The position numbers and the translations under genes are program-made. Below are positions 36,068 to 46,820 of a stretch of DNA of 64,000 bases, one piece after another. The DNA lies in assembly GCA_907163375.1 (NCBI GenBank), contig CAJQUW010008711.1, forward strand, positions 62,001 through 126,000, in the 5' to 3' direction. The notes under the pieces were generated by a model. The model did not search any database, had not been told where the DNA came from, and was given only the letters and a program-made list of their open reading frames with translations. Numbering within the stretch: position 1 is the first letter of the stretch; each line of letters starts with the position of its first letter. This DNA comes from Prostheceraeus crozeri. Taxonomy: Eukaryota; Platyhelminthes; Polycladida; Euryleptidae.

Positions 36068-37264
36068 CTATAATTTTGCTATAAGTGTATATTCCGATGT
36101 GACATGCGCTTTGCAGTGATTTAGCGAGCCAATGTAGGTAATACGAGGGGCGTTAAAAAAATTTGTAGAATTGCATATGAATATATATTTCATGAAAACA
36201 AAAGTATCACTACTTTTCAATAAGTCTCCCCTAACTTCAATGCACTTACACCATCGGTGCTCAAGTGTCCCAATTCCAGCATGGAAGAAGTCTTGTGGCT
36301 TGAGGTTGAACCACTCATCCACGGCGGATTTCAGTTCCTCATCGTCTCCAAAGCGCCTTCCCCGAAGGTCGGTCTTCAAGGCGCGAAATAGGTGGAGGTC
36401 GCTTGGGGCCAGATCGGGACTGTAGGCTGGGTGAGCCAACTGTTCGAAGCCCATTTGATTTATTGTGGCTTGTGCCACGCGGCTCTTGTGCACCGGCGCA
36501 TTGTCATGGAGGAGGAGCACACCACGAGTCAGCAATCCTCGCCCCTTCTCCTTGATTGCTTGACGAAGCTTGACCATCAGATCCGAGTAGTACGCACCAG
36601 TGATGGTAGACCTTCTGGGCAAGTAATCGATAAGCAGAAGACCCTTCGAGTCCCAGAAGACTGATGCCATCAACTTGCCTGCGGAAGACTGAGTCCGAAA
36701 CTTCCTTGGAGGTGGCGAGTCACTGTGCTTCCACAACATTGAGGCGATCTTGCTCTCAGGGTCCCAGTAGTGCACCCAGGTTTCATCTCCAGTCACCAGT
36801 CGCAGGTGGAAGTCTTCTGGATCCCTCCTGTAAAGCTCCAGAAGTTGTGAGCTGAGTTGCATCCGCTGCTGTCGATCTTGCACTTGAAGGTTTCGAGGCA
36901 CCCATCTGGCAGACACCTTGGAGAGATGAAGATGATAGTGAAGAATCGTAAAAACGCTCCCTTCTGAAATGCCAACTTCTACTGCTACCTCTTTGACTTT
37001 CAAACAACGATCAGTCATCACAAGTTCCTCCACACGGCGGATGACTTCCGGTGTCGTCACCTCCAATGGTCGACCCGACCTTGGATCGTCTTCCAAGGAT
37101 TGACGGCCTCGCTTGAATTCTGCGGCCCACTTGGCGACCGTGGAATATTTGGGAGCATCTTGCTGGTACACCTTAGCCATCCGTTCCGTGATTTCTTTGG
37201 CCGAAGAACCTTCTTTGACAAGGAATTTGATGACGGCTCTGTGTTCAATCAGTGACGATTCCAT
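36068..37264 (-). CDS. Mariner transposase, 398 aa, reads out of its element
   Basis: Cut-and-paste enzyme acting at TA. Residues 1-120 are the two helix-turn-helix motifs, with FKRGRQSLEDDPRSGRP at 50-66 giving the GRP linker. WVPRNL (121-126) stands for the mariner WVPHEL motif. The catalytic triad is D160 in VTGDETWVHYW, D254 in LLHDNAPVH and D289 in YSPDLAPSDLHLF, with 34 residues between the last two. The body of the protein ends near CIEVRGDLLKSSD (341-353). The frame then continues through the left inverted repeat (NFFNAPR, 368-374 is the repeat itself) and about 24 residues of flanking DNA before a stop at 36068, so the extreme C-terminus is not transposon-derived. The start is the first ATG, 172 bp inside the right end. 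No internal stop or shift. Confidence 0.92.
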   Translation of the reverse strand: MESSLIEHRAVIKFLVKEGSSAKEITERMAKVYQQDAPKYSTVAKWAAEFKRGRQSLEDDPRSGRPLEVTTPEVIRRVEELVMTDRCLKVKEVAVEVGISEGSVFTILHYHLHLSKVSARWVPRNLQVQDRQQRMQLSSQLLELYRRDPEDFHLRLVTGDETWVHYWDPESKIASMLWKHSDSPPPRKFRTQSSAGKLMASVFWDSKGLLLIDYLPRRSTITGAYYSDLMVKLRQAIKEKGRGLLTRGVLLLHDNAPVHKSRVAQATINQMGFEQLAHPAYSPDLAPSDLHLFRALKTDLRGRRFGDDEELKSAVDEWFNLKPQDFFHAGIGTLEHRWCKCIEVRGDLLKSSDTFVFMKYIFICNSTNFFNAPRITYIGSLNHCKAHVTSEYTLIAKL

Positions 37265-37436
37265 TTTCTACATTGATTCAATGAGTTTGCAGTCTTCTTA
37301 TAGCTGAACGGACAAAGTAAAGTGAACAGTGTTATGACTGTGAACATAATTAACATAGATCAACTAACACACGAAATTAGAACTTAATTCATCATCTCTA
37401 AGCATTTCATTCTACGAACTTATTGAACGCCCCTCG
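36144..37436 (-). mobile_element. Complete mariner (DD34D), 1293 bp
   Basis: Both ends read inward from CGAGGGGCGTT. The left 28 bp (36144-36171) and right 28 bp (37409-37436) pair with about four mismatches. TA lies directly outside on both sides (36142-36143 and 37437-37438). Length and 28-bp ends are standard for mariner. It carries one open minus-strand transposase gene and shares no close sequence with the mariner at 16454. Confidence 0.93.
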
Positions 37437-37639
37437 TAAATATGTCTTTACTGTCATAAGTGCCATTGTTGACTTTCTGTGCATCCATCTTCGTGATCGA
37501 TCTATAATTTATCTTGACTTGATTGTAATCGATTATAATTAATCGAATTTATGGTGCCAGTCTATTGGCACTTTATTCTCCCATATGATGGAAACAAATC
37601 CATGAACAATGAAATTGCAGATGGAATTCTTTAACTTGC

Positions 37640-37700
37640 ACCGACGGCGTGTGAATTAGGGGTGTGTGAGCTCGATCCGACCCGAATTCGGATTCGGGTT
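37640..37700 (+). repeat. GATCCGA/ATTCGG repeat, copy 2
   Basis: Reads GGGGTGTGTGAGCTCGATCC then GACCCGAATTCGGATTCGGG and TTCGGTTGG; related to 35561-35650 in the same orientation. Confidence 0.4.
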
Positions 37701-39719
37701 CGGTTGGCAGGTGATAGCGGCTTCAATCATGATCTTTCCACATACTATCTAATTTGAAAATATCATATAATATCTGATCTGAGGTTCTGAACATGTTATG
37801 AGTTCTGTGAATTACATTTTGTGGTTGCAATCTAGAAACTGAATAAAAGTTGATTCTCTTTAAGTGCATAAAAATAAAAATTTCGTCGTTTCACAGAACA
37901 AAGCTCAATTGCATTTTTATTGATATTCATAGTTGTACTCAGCAAGCTCGATGAAAATTCATTTCAACCAGATATAAGAAGCCAACATATTTTGCGAGTG
38001 TGTCTATGAGTTCAATAACATCTCTACTTTCAAAATAATTAAATATTGAAATCATAGTAAAAACATCAATTTCTGGGGGGTGACATTAGCAGTAATGCCT
38101 ATGGGATTGAGTGAGCTAACAGGAATAAGTGTGTAATTACGATGTTCTTCGCAGCATTAAATGAGTTTTGGCAGATTTGAGAATTATCTTGTGGCAAGGA
38201 AATTTCGGATTTGAAGTAAGACCACAGGCAAGTCCTGATTGCTGGATCGAATTCAATATCTCAATTGACAGGGAGGAATAATCGGAAAGCATAATTCTAT
38301 AGCAAAGTTGAAGCTGTCAAAAAGTATGAAGAACAACAATTCAGCTGATTACCATAGTTTGCTTGCCTTCTTTTGAAAGCTGCTCGTGCATGGAATCTCA
38401 TAGAAAAATAGAATATCTGATATAAGAGACGCATGGAAGTTTTCCATGTTATGACGCGAAGTGTCGTGTCGTCTGTAGAATGATGATACTTAATAATTTT
38501 CTCTTAAACTTCTCTTAACAATAATTATTTTCAACAATAACAAATTGCTAGAGAGAATCCTAATACTAAAAACACGCCATGTACAAGTATGTACATTGTA
38601 AGCACGTCACACTTTCGTACTTTCCTAGCTTCCTAATGCGTATTCATGATAAATGATGTATTTTTACTCAGTTTCCCCAAATATTTGTCTTTGCAACTTT
38701 ATTTTACTAATACGTTGCACACTGCACAGTTTACTAAATGTACACATTCTTCAAAGCGGTCGTTTATTTTTCAACTTTATTTTAATTGAATTTGTATGTT
38801 GCATTTGTTCAAGCCTTTATTTTATTGAAAATTTGATGGAATGTTGTTGTTCCTTCAAAGATATGTCTATTTTGTTTTATGTCACTGTTTGAGCATTTCA
38901 GTATACGTTAAAATATGAGTGAAAAGTTCTCAAAACCGCTCACACGATAAATGCTGAAAACATTGGCACATTTCTAAATTCCTAACTTTTCACGATAGGC
39001 CGTTGCCCTCAGCGGTTGTCTCAGCTTGCTTTCGGTCATTGCAAATATTTGCATCTCAGACTAATTTGATAACGTTCCTCTCTTGATAATGCATTTCGCT
39101 TTCGCAAAGTCGCATGCATTCAATTTCACCACTGTATAAATAGCCACCGTATTCGACCTTATAAAAGACGCATTTCGTTACAATCCTCCTGCAATACAGG
39201 AACCAATTAATGTGCGAACACACCTTGCATCAGTTGAAGCTTGAGCAAGCAGTCGACAACACATTTGAAATATGACGTGGCGCACATGCTAAACTCATGT
39301 ATATTTTTTTCTGTAGGCTACGTATTCCGTGTCCACGATTTATTGCGCCGCAATATGGAAATATAGTTTGATATCGATATAGTTTGAGTTGATAGTCATT
39401 GATTCGAGAATAACCATTACCTAGCAATTACAAAGTTGATCATAGAAAACGGACCACATAGATTGTCAAATTTCAATCGATTCTGCTGCTTTTAGATCTC
39501 ATTTTACAATAATAAGCCATGTACCATTAGAGAGCTTTTCAATGAGCTATTATACATTTGTATTGGTCATTAAAATGGACAGAGGTCAAAATGCAAATTG
39601 TGAAAATCGCCTCTTTTAGAAATCTCAGATTTTCAATGTGAAAACATGTGAGCATGACAAGGAATCAGACACAAGGTAAAATGCTACTGGCCGTGGACGT
39701 CTGCGAGAATGTTTGACTG
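37701..39719. other. Stretch without a recognised gene
   Basis: AT-rich, short frames, nothing I can name. Confidence 0.5.
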
Positions 39720-39757
39720 TGGATAGGGATTCCAATCCCGGGATTGAGAAATTTACA
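39720..39757 (+). repeat. Copy of the TCCCGGGAT repeat family
   Basis: Reads GGATAGGGATTCCAATCCCG GGATTGAGAAA in one run, matching the family outer end ATAGGGATTNCAATCCCG. A looser relative lies at 40005-40050 (GGGATTAGG words). Confidence 0.5.
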
Positions 39758-40071
39758 ATATAGCTGTATTCCATCTAAAGTAAGACAAATTGGCGAAGAT
39801 AAAATTACCACAAATCCACACACGATGGAATTAGGCTCTTCATAATTCAATATAATCGTCAATGCTAAGTTTTCAATAATCCATTGATGAGGCTTTTTCA
39901 ATAAAGGTCGAGACTTTAATTGGAGCTTGTCATTTGCCAAAGGAAACAATATTTGAAGGCATGACCAATTTGAAGATGTGTTTTTGCGATTCAGGCTTAT
40001 GCACAAGACTGGGATTAGGAATAGAGCTAATCCTCGGGATTAGGATCCTTAGGGGGCAAATTTCTCATTAA

Positions 40072-41953
40072 CCCATTTAGCGCCAGTATAACGTTTTCAT
40101 TACAGCACTTTTCGGAATCTGCTGTCTTCTCCAGCTTGCGACATATGATACAATATTTTGATTACCATACATTATCTATCACATATTTTCAGGTAAACAA
40201 TCGCCAATTCAGAATTTATCGCTTTTTAGTGCTTATATTTTATCACGAAATTAGACAAAAAATGGGCCTAAAATCTGCTAATATACTGAAAGGCTCAGTG
40301 TATGAACGTCCACATGTAATTTACTGTCAATTTCATTTGCGTGATCTCATTATCCATCAAAAACCGAAAATAGCGATCAATACTTGCTCAGATATTCATT
40401 CATGACATGGCACGTAATTTTTTTGAACCGTAACGTTTTAGTTACACTGGCGTAATATGATATACAAATGTTAAATACAGCAACAATTTAAATGAAGTAA
40501 ATGGTGGTGAATACTATCAATTTTCTTTAAAACTTATGATTGTTGAATACTGAAAACGAACAATTTCATTGGAATATTGCATTCTTAGTGTATTCTATGA
40601 TTCTGTAATGCTTGTTGCTATTTATAGTCTATGGCTTTCTCGTCAAAAAACCAACCGAAGTCAATTGCCGTAGTAATTTCCTCAACATTAGACTTGTTAG
40701 CTCATGTACAGAAGCAAGTCAAAGAGAGATCAAATCTCAAGCATTTCCTCTTATAGCTTAATCATAAACATTGCAGGGTGCCAGTTCGCCTGGGCATACA
40801 CTGTAGAATACAAAGATGTCCTCCGTCTCGAGCAATTTCAATCTAAAACTTCTTTGGCTGTAGACGATGCGTCTCTCCCTACAAGGGCACGCTAGAGGCT
40901 CGAGATGGCCCAAACTGGTTTAAAATATCTATAAAGGCTTAGCTTGATTATATCAACCTGTGTAGCTATCTGAAGACAATACCCAAGCTGTTGCTAACTA
41001 TGGATAAAGAAGTTACTGACATATGCAATAGGCCTAATGCCGACGATCACGGTATATGAATGTTGCCACAAAACCTCCATAAGTAAATGCTTCATCAGAG
41101 TTTTGAGACGATGATGAGTTTATGTGTCTCAGAGGTAAATCTCTCAAACGATATCTCGGAAGTTAGTGACATCGTAAGGCAGTGTGAGATTGCAACGAAA
41201 GATGATTTGAATGATCATTTCAGTAAACAGAAAAAGCAGTCAACATAATGGCAAATATCGGTAATTTCCATCTTCGCAGATAGGACAAACATTCTCTGGA
41301 TGCATTTCAAGGCAAGAATCTTTATGAGATGCTTAATACGCATGCTGATGGTCTTATCGACCTCAGTGGCAGAAACCAGTGACTACCCGGGACAAAAGAA
41401 TTGTTTAGGCCTACATAATACTAAACAATCTCAAATGCGTTCATTTCTTGATGTTCTTTATTTATGTGGACATTGCGAATGACCGAGGCGTCTCCAACTC
41501 TACCATGAATTTGGTGTCGATGCAGAAAGAGAATCAATTTCTCGACATGAATTTCGAAATATGAAAACTTGTTCTCATTTCAACGATAGCGACTTCACAG
41601 CAAACAGCAACGACAAGAAGCATAAGGCAGGCCTTTGATTAAATTTGCTAATTCACAGTTTCGACAAATACCTCAGAAATGTGATGGAGCTTTCATGCTG
41701 AAGCTATGACTCATTACTTCGGCAGGAATCGCTTGGAGCAATTCATAAGCTGCATTTGAAAAAAAACATGCTTTTGTATATTTTGACATCATATGACGCC
41801 ATCGTAACGAAATCGTTACGGCTTTAATTTCTAAGATAGGGTTATTGTAATGAACTGGTCATCATATATTATTCCTAATTATAACATTCTGAAATACTTA
41901 CCATCGTTTTTATAGAAAGTTTGCCGTTATTTACATGGGCGGCCTTAAATAGG
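40072..41953 (+). mobile_element. Deleted piggyBac element, 1882 bp
   Basis: TTAA flanks both ends (40068-40071 and 41954-41957), the target that piggyBac duplicates. The left end is CCCATTTAGCGCCAG; the right end read inward is CCTATTTAAGGCCGC, 10 of 15 matching. A second inverted pair lies inside the left part (GCGCCAGTATAACGTTTT near 40080; AACGTTTTAGTTACACTGGCG near 40432). The N-terminal half of a transposase remains near the right end and the catalytic remainder is gone. Confidence 0.75.
41390..41760 (+). pseudogene. piggyBac transposase remnant (N-terminal half)
   Basis: The frame reads DVLYLCGHCE, a stop, then PRRLQLYHEFGVDAERESIS, RHEFRNMKTCSHFNDSDFTA and NDKKHKAG. This follows the piggyBac pattern: GxLxLxGYxxLPxxxxYW, then SRxRFxxIxxxLHFxDN, then DxxxKxRPL. 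After a frameshift, 41697 onward reads AEAMTHYFGRNRLEQFIS, matching the (V)DEAMxPYxGRxxxKQFI motif that holds the first catalytic aspartate; here that position is alanine (GCT). Similarity stops abruptly near 41755, so the second and third aspartates and the C-terminal zinc-binding tail are absent. Non-functional. Confidence 0.7.
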
Positions 41954-42235
41954 TTAACCCACAGTTTTTGCATCTGGTTAACTCAATACCGGAATCAATG
42001 TGTTCAGAAGAATTATTCTCATCTGACCATAGTTGTTATTCAGCCTAGCTTACGGTAAAAAAGGATGTAAAATATTCTTCAATCGTACAATCCCGAGCTG
42101 GGGATTTTTGAATCTCAATGTGCTCGTGCAATGGATTGAGGAAATAGTTTTGATTGTGATTTTGATTATCTTGCCATTTTCCTTGTAGCTACAGCTGGTA
42201 TGCTTATATTTTGTCTCTATACCAGTTCAAAGCTT

Positions 42236-42300
42236 GTAATCCCGAATCCCGGGATCAAGAAAAGTCGGGATTTTGTAGTCAGGCTCAAACCCCGATTCTC
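42236..42300 (+). repeat. Copy of the TCCCGGGAT repeat family
   Basis: Reads GTAATCCCGAATCCCGGGAT and then AAAGTCGGGATTTTGTAG. Confidence 0.45.
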
Positions 42301-42540
42301 AAGAAATCTCAGATTAAAAGTGCAAAAAAAGGAATTCGCAATTGTACCCTGTTACTCTCAACGTTGCCGTTATCAATTTGTGAATAAAGCGGAATAAACT
42401 CTAAGTTGACTTGTCAATTGTGATATATTGCAAGTAAATCGACCTATGACAAACAATTCCATCTCTCTGCTATTCCCACATCACGGCATCCCATGTTACT
42501 GGCATACACATGTGCGTTGTCATAGCATAGTTACTATACT

Positions 42541-42992
42541 ACTCAATCCCGTGACAGAGATTTTCCGGGATTGTGGAATCTCTACCCTGTACATATGATA
42601 AGAAAACATAAAGGGCGTAAGTATATAATCACACATACAAGTATGCTGACACAACTGTAATATGTAGGCTACAATTTTCAATAAGTAATTCAAAGAAAGA
42701 TATTGAAAAGTATTCAAAAATCAATTCGGTTTCCCTTACCGAAGCAGTAAAACATCTATAAAATACATGTACTACCAGAATAACAACTGAATTGATAAAT
42801 TAATCCTGGATTTCCGTTTTTGCACAAACCCAAGGAACCCTGGAATTACAATCCCTATCCGCATCATATGCTATCAACATGACATCCTATATATACATAA
42901 CATAACATATGCCTATCTTTGTAATGAGATATTTATGATTCTACTCAATCCCGGGATTGAGATTTTCCGGGATTTTGGAATCCCAAACTGCG
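42541..42992 (+). repeat. Two close copies of the TCCCGGGAT repeat
   Basis: Copy one (42541-42595) reads ACTCAATCCCGTGACAGAGA, TTTTCCGGGATTGTGGAATC. Copy two (42949-42992) reads ACTCAATCCCGGGATTGAGA, TTTTCCGGGATTTTGGAATC. They lie about 400 bp apart in the same orientation, and an outer-end fragment (TACAATCCCTATCC) sits between them at 42845. Confidence 0.55.
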
Positions 42993-43597
42993 GCTGTAAT
43001 TAACCAAAATGCTACGCTTCGACATTTAGAATGCTTGCTAAATCTGAATTTGTTCAACTTCATAAACGAAGGTGCATCAACACATAAATTGGTTTAAGGA
43101 CTTTCCGTGCCAAAATACTTGCATAGGCTATATTGTGCGCTTATGTCAAATAGATGGATTCGTCTGTCACTTTACTCTAGAGGTGACGCGATTCTATCTC
43201 AGCCATTGTATGCGATGGTAGTAACTAGAGGAGTTCGTCGTCTCCCTTTGGCTTGCGTGATTGGCTAAGCGCCCGCAATGCATAAAGGCTCGTTTACACG
43301 TGAAACTTTATGGCTGACATTTTATTGCTACCACCTGCAATCAGATTGCAGAGGCCGTTTACACTTGATACTAAAAAGTTGCTGACACTCGGCTGACACT
43401 CGAGGAAAAATTGCTACTGACACTTTATCGATCTATGATGAGTCAGAAAATTGTCAGATTGTCAAGTCAGATTGCAGGAGCGCTTACACTTGACACTTTT
43501 AGTCGACACCTATTTCTTCACGATGTCATCGAGAAAGCGGATGGCTGCAGCAGTTACAGCATACATTTAACGAGAAAAGAATGCGTAACAGCGAATG

Positions 43598-43774
43598 TGG
43601 GTTTGTGATTGGATTATGAGAGAACAGCTTGGATTTTGCAATACGATTATGCTCGAATTACGAGATCAGGATCCGTGACAGGTAGCAATTTTTTTGAGAA
43701 TGTCCGCTACCGACTTTGAAAATCTCTTGGGACGAATCGCATCAAGGATTAGAAAGAATGACACTTCAATGCGT
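43598..43774 (+). pseudogene. Harbinger transposase N-terminal remnant
   Basis: From 43598 the frame reads WVCDWIMREQLGFCNTIMLE and LRDQDP, a TGA, then IFLRMSATDFENLLGRIASR and IRKNDTSMR. This matches the start of PIF/Harbinger transposases: WVRxWLxRR, GxYNTLMxELRxED, then FLRMxxxxFxxLLxxVxPxIxKxDTxMR. The DDE nuclease domain that should follow is absent; a large deletion begins right after MR. The equivalent region is kept in the second Harbinger derivative at 60640-60864. One in-frame stop is seen. Confidence 0.7.
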
Positions 43775-44559
43775 GCGATACTCCAACAAGTGGTCGAGTC
43801 ATGGGATGCCCATACCGTTATCATTGGATTAAAACTATTCTTAGATGTGTTGTTTTAAGATGCGTTTTAAAACGTTTCTAGAACTTTTCACGGTTAAATT
43901 AATTAATACAAGAGTAGGACTGTATGTAGCAACCGTAACTCACGAATTGTTTTCACTTCACTTCATTTTATTAAATGTAGTAGCCTATATTTGTTATTGC
44001 ATACATCCAGACAGTGCAAGAATGTTACACCACATTTTCATTTCTAGGTATATATAATGTATATGTATGTTAACGCTATTGCAGAAAATGTGTAGGTAGA
44101 CCTAGACTAGATATGTAAAATGCAAGTCGAATCTATAGGCCTATGTAGCCTAAGTTTACAAGTAATTGATCCCGCTAAGTTCGTGAAGATGGACGCACAT
44201 GCAGTTCACCATCCATTCTTCATTGCCCACCACTGTTGCATCAAAACATGACAATAATATACCTGTACGTTCCACAATTCCTACAATTCTTATGTTAAGT
44301 TAACCTAAAACTTTTACACCAATTTCATAAAGCTTTATTAAAATCAAGAAAGTAGGCTTATAATATAATGCGATAAATGATATATCGGTACTGAAACTTA
44401 ATGTATATGTTGAGCCTTTATTTGAGTATTGAATGAACTTCATTGCCTCATAAAACCATTTCGTGACGAATTTATCGCCGGCGCCTCTCACAAAAATTTT
44501 GTTTTTTTGATTTCATTGTGGAACTGAATCCCTGCTGGCTATGTATTTTTCACTGAACC

Positions 44560-44747
44560 TCTGTAATTGTTGTCTATTTTGAATTTCGCAGCAATCTTCC
44601 CCCATGCTTCGGGCTTTTTATTCTATCTCGATATTCGTGATTGTGCACGTTCCAAAAACAGGGATACTGCTCGCATTCATCAATCAGGTCATCGGTTAAC
44701 GTCCTTGTCCATTCAATTTTCGTTTGTGGCATTTCGTTGTCAGTCAT
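44560..44747 (-). pseudogene. MADF-domain protein of the Harbinger element
   Basis: From ATG at 44747 the minus frame reads MTDNEMPQTKIEWTRTLTDD and LIDECEQYPCFWNVHNHEYR DRIK in one run. MADF domains start LIxxVxxxPxLWxxxxxxYKDR, so the match is good. A one-base shift follows: the next frame gives KPEAWGKIAAKF, the continuing WxxIA helix of MADF. In PIF/Harbinger elements a Myb/SANT or MADF partner binds DNA and helps the transposase into the nucleus. The C-terminal part of this partner is missing or too decayed to see. Confidence 0.7.
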
Positions 44748-45265
44748 TGATGAGCCAGCGATCATCGCATTACTAACTTTTACTGAATGCTGTATAAATT
44801 TATCGATGTCGATATAACAACCAAACAATCAAAGATTCATTTTATTCGAGAAGGATGAGTCCCACCAGTTGATGCTAAAGTGTCAGCAATAAAGTTTCAT
44901 GTGTAAACGCACCTTAAGGAAAGTTGCATTATGGAACAAACGAGCTGGCGTTATCACATTGAAGACTGGACGACTGCCAAGTCAATCTTACCTGTCTTTG
45001 ACTCAATGTTTCGCCGTGATAAATTCATCAAATGAAAATATTATTCACATCGCTTGACTCTTCACGATCCAAAGTTGCTGACTGTGTATGTTCAATGCGA
45101 TGTCACTGATTTAGTTCGTCAGAATTCACGCTAGAAATTTACATTACGTTCAATGGAAAATGGATCTTTCTTCCCCTCGGGACTTGTTCTAAGCGTGACC
45201 ATCAGCATTAAAAAATGTCATCTCTAGACCAAACAACGCAGACAAAGCAATTTATCTTTGTGGCT

Positions 45266-46820
45266 TATGTTGGCATGACTGATGGACGAAGCTTTCCAAT
45301 AAGTGGGCTCTCTGTTAAATGGACTTTCGGCTGAGTGGGCTACCTTCTGACACCTATAATAGCAGCCATGGAAGCAAGACCTTGTGGAAACTTCAATGTG
45401 CATATGATGTATTGCATACCAATAAATGGCAATATAAAAGAAGAATTTCTGCCTTGAACAAATTCTTCGTCATTTAAATGACATGATGCAGAATCCATGC
45501 AGAAGTGCGAGAAAGTTCACTTTAAATGTTGGACTTGGACTTGACCTGCTGCAAACCTTAGCAATCAGATAATGTTGTCAGACGATAGCATTTGTTGTTT
45601 ATTTTATTGTCACAACTGCTATCACTGTTGAGCAGACGCTTCGGAATGATGTAATGGTGACATAATGATTTGCGCAAAAAGCGCTGTTTGGAGCAACAAT
45701 TGTTAAAAAATTGTTAATGTTAATTATTTGCAGGAAAAAATATAATGATAATATAACAATATAACAATATTTGTAAAAACAATCAATTAATATACTGGAC
45801 GAAGTAATGTACACGCAGTTGCTCAACTTTTCAGGACGGCAGAAAGGATGTTTCAAATTACATAGGAGAGACAGGAAAATTTCATGAAGCTAACGCTTCT
45901 ACTTGTTTGCTCAGAGGATTTTAATGTGTTGCAGGGACCAAATTTCAAATACACAAAAATCTTAATAACACCTCTCCGTCCTATCATGGGCGAATTCTTT
46001 TCTCGTAAAGGGATCACATGCTCATACACCGGTGATTGATTTAGATTCAATACGGACTGGAGTAAAATAACAGTAGCTGTACTTTTACATAAACATTTCA
46101 GGCAAATGCGTGTGAAATAATCTTTTTTGATAATGAATGTGGCGAAATTTGATTTTAAAAGTAATTCATAGATTTAATTGGCTTCAAAGCAGCGAGCAGC
46201 AAAGCCTTATGATTGATTCTTTCCGATGATTCGAATTCTACTGCTGCGAGCTTTGCAAGAGAAAGCACGACATATTTATTTGAAACTCGATGTCCACTTA
46301 TTTCGGATGTCAGCTTAAGAAGTGGCTGCTTTGGATTTTCGCATTTAACCTTCTCAAGTCTGAAAATAACTTCCTGTCATACGTCTTGACGAACGAACTG
46401 CCACTCTAAAAAATTTCTCGATGAAAATATCAAAATGATAATGGACCGAACATGTACAGCAATTACCATACTGTGGTCATAGCTCAAATCAAAACACAAT
46501 GAAAAATGATACTCTATACATAATTGTACCAGTTGTTGTTATATGAATAAAATGTGCTTCGAGTTTAGTCCCCGAAACGTCCCGTTTTCATCGATTGCAA
46601 CCATCTGCTACAATCAGATAACACCAATTTATTTGCAATATAAGGCCGAACCTAGAGGTTCGACTCAGCTGTTTACTTCTGCTTTTGTCTATAGGGTGAC
46701 AGATATACTGCTCTGGTACATCTATAGATCACTATAAAAGGAAGAGCATGTGCAATTATTGAGTGCCTAAAGCTAGGAATAAGTTTGCTAGCCGCTTCCC
46801 TAGAATATGTCATAGTCTGC
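45266..46820. other. Stretch without a recognised gene
   Basis: AT-rich with short frames; no domain or repeat recognised. Confidence 0.5.

Larger units (their letters stand above)
43286..44914. mobile_element. Deleted PIF/Harbinger element, 1629 bp
   Basis: The left end reads AGGCTCGTTTACACGTGAAA; the right end read inward is AGGTGCGTTTACACATGAAA, and both continue CTTTAT-GCTGACA. TAA lies outside both ends (43283-43285 and 44915-44917), the TWA target typical of PIF/Harbinger. The pair of genes normal for the group is recognisable but reduced: a transposase N-terminus on plus and a MADF protein on minus. The related segment at 25.1 kb shows the site without the insertion. Confidence 0.85.
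43217..45265 (+). repeat. Old duplicated segment S1, occupied copy
   Basis: Bases 43217-43285 and 44918-45265 match 25095-25500 in order and orientation. The interruption is the Harbinger element at 43286-44914. Confidence 0.7.

Noticed and set aside
35561-37700. The two GATCCGA/ATTCGG repeats as ends of one element around the mariner
   Set aside because: They are in the same orientation, and neighbouring shared words are in reversed order, so they do not define one element.
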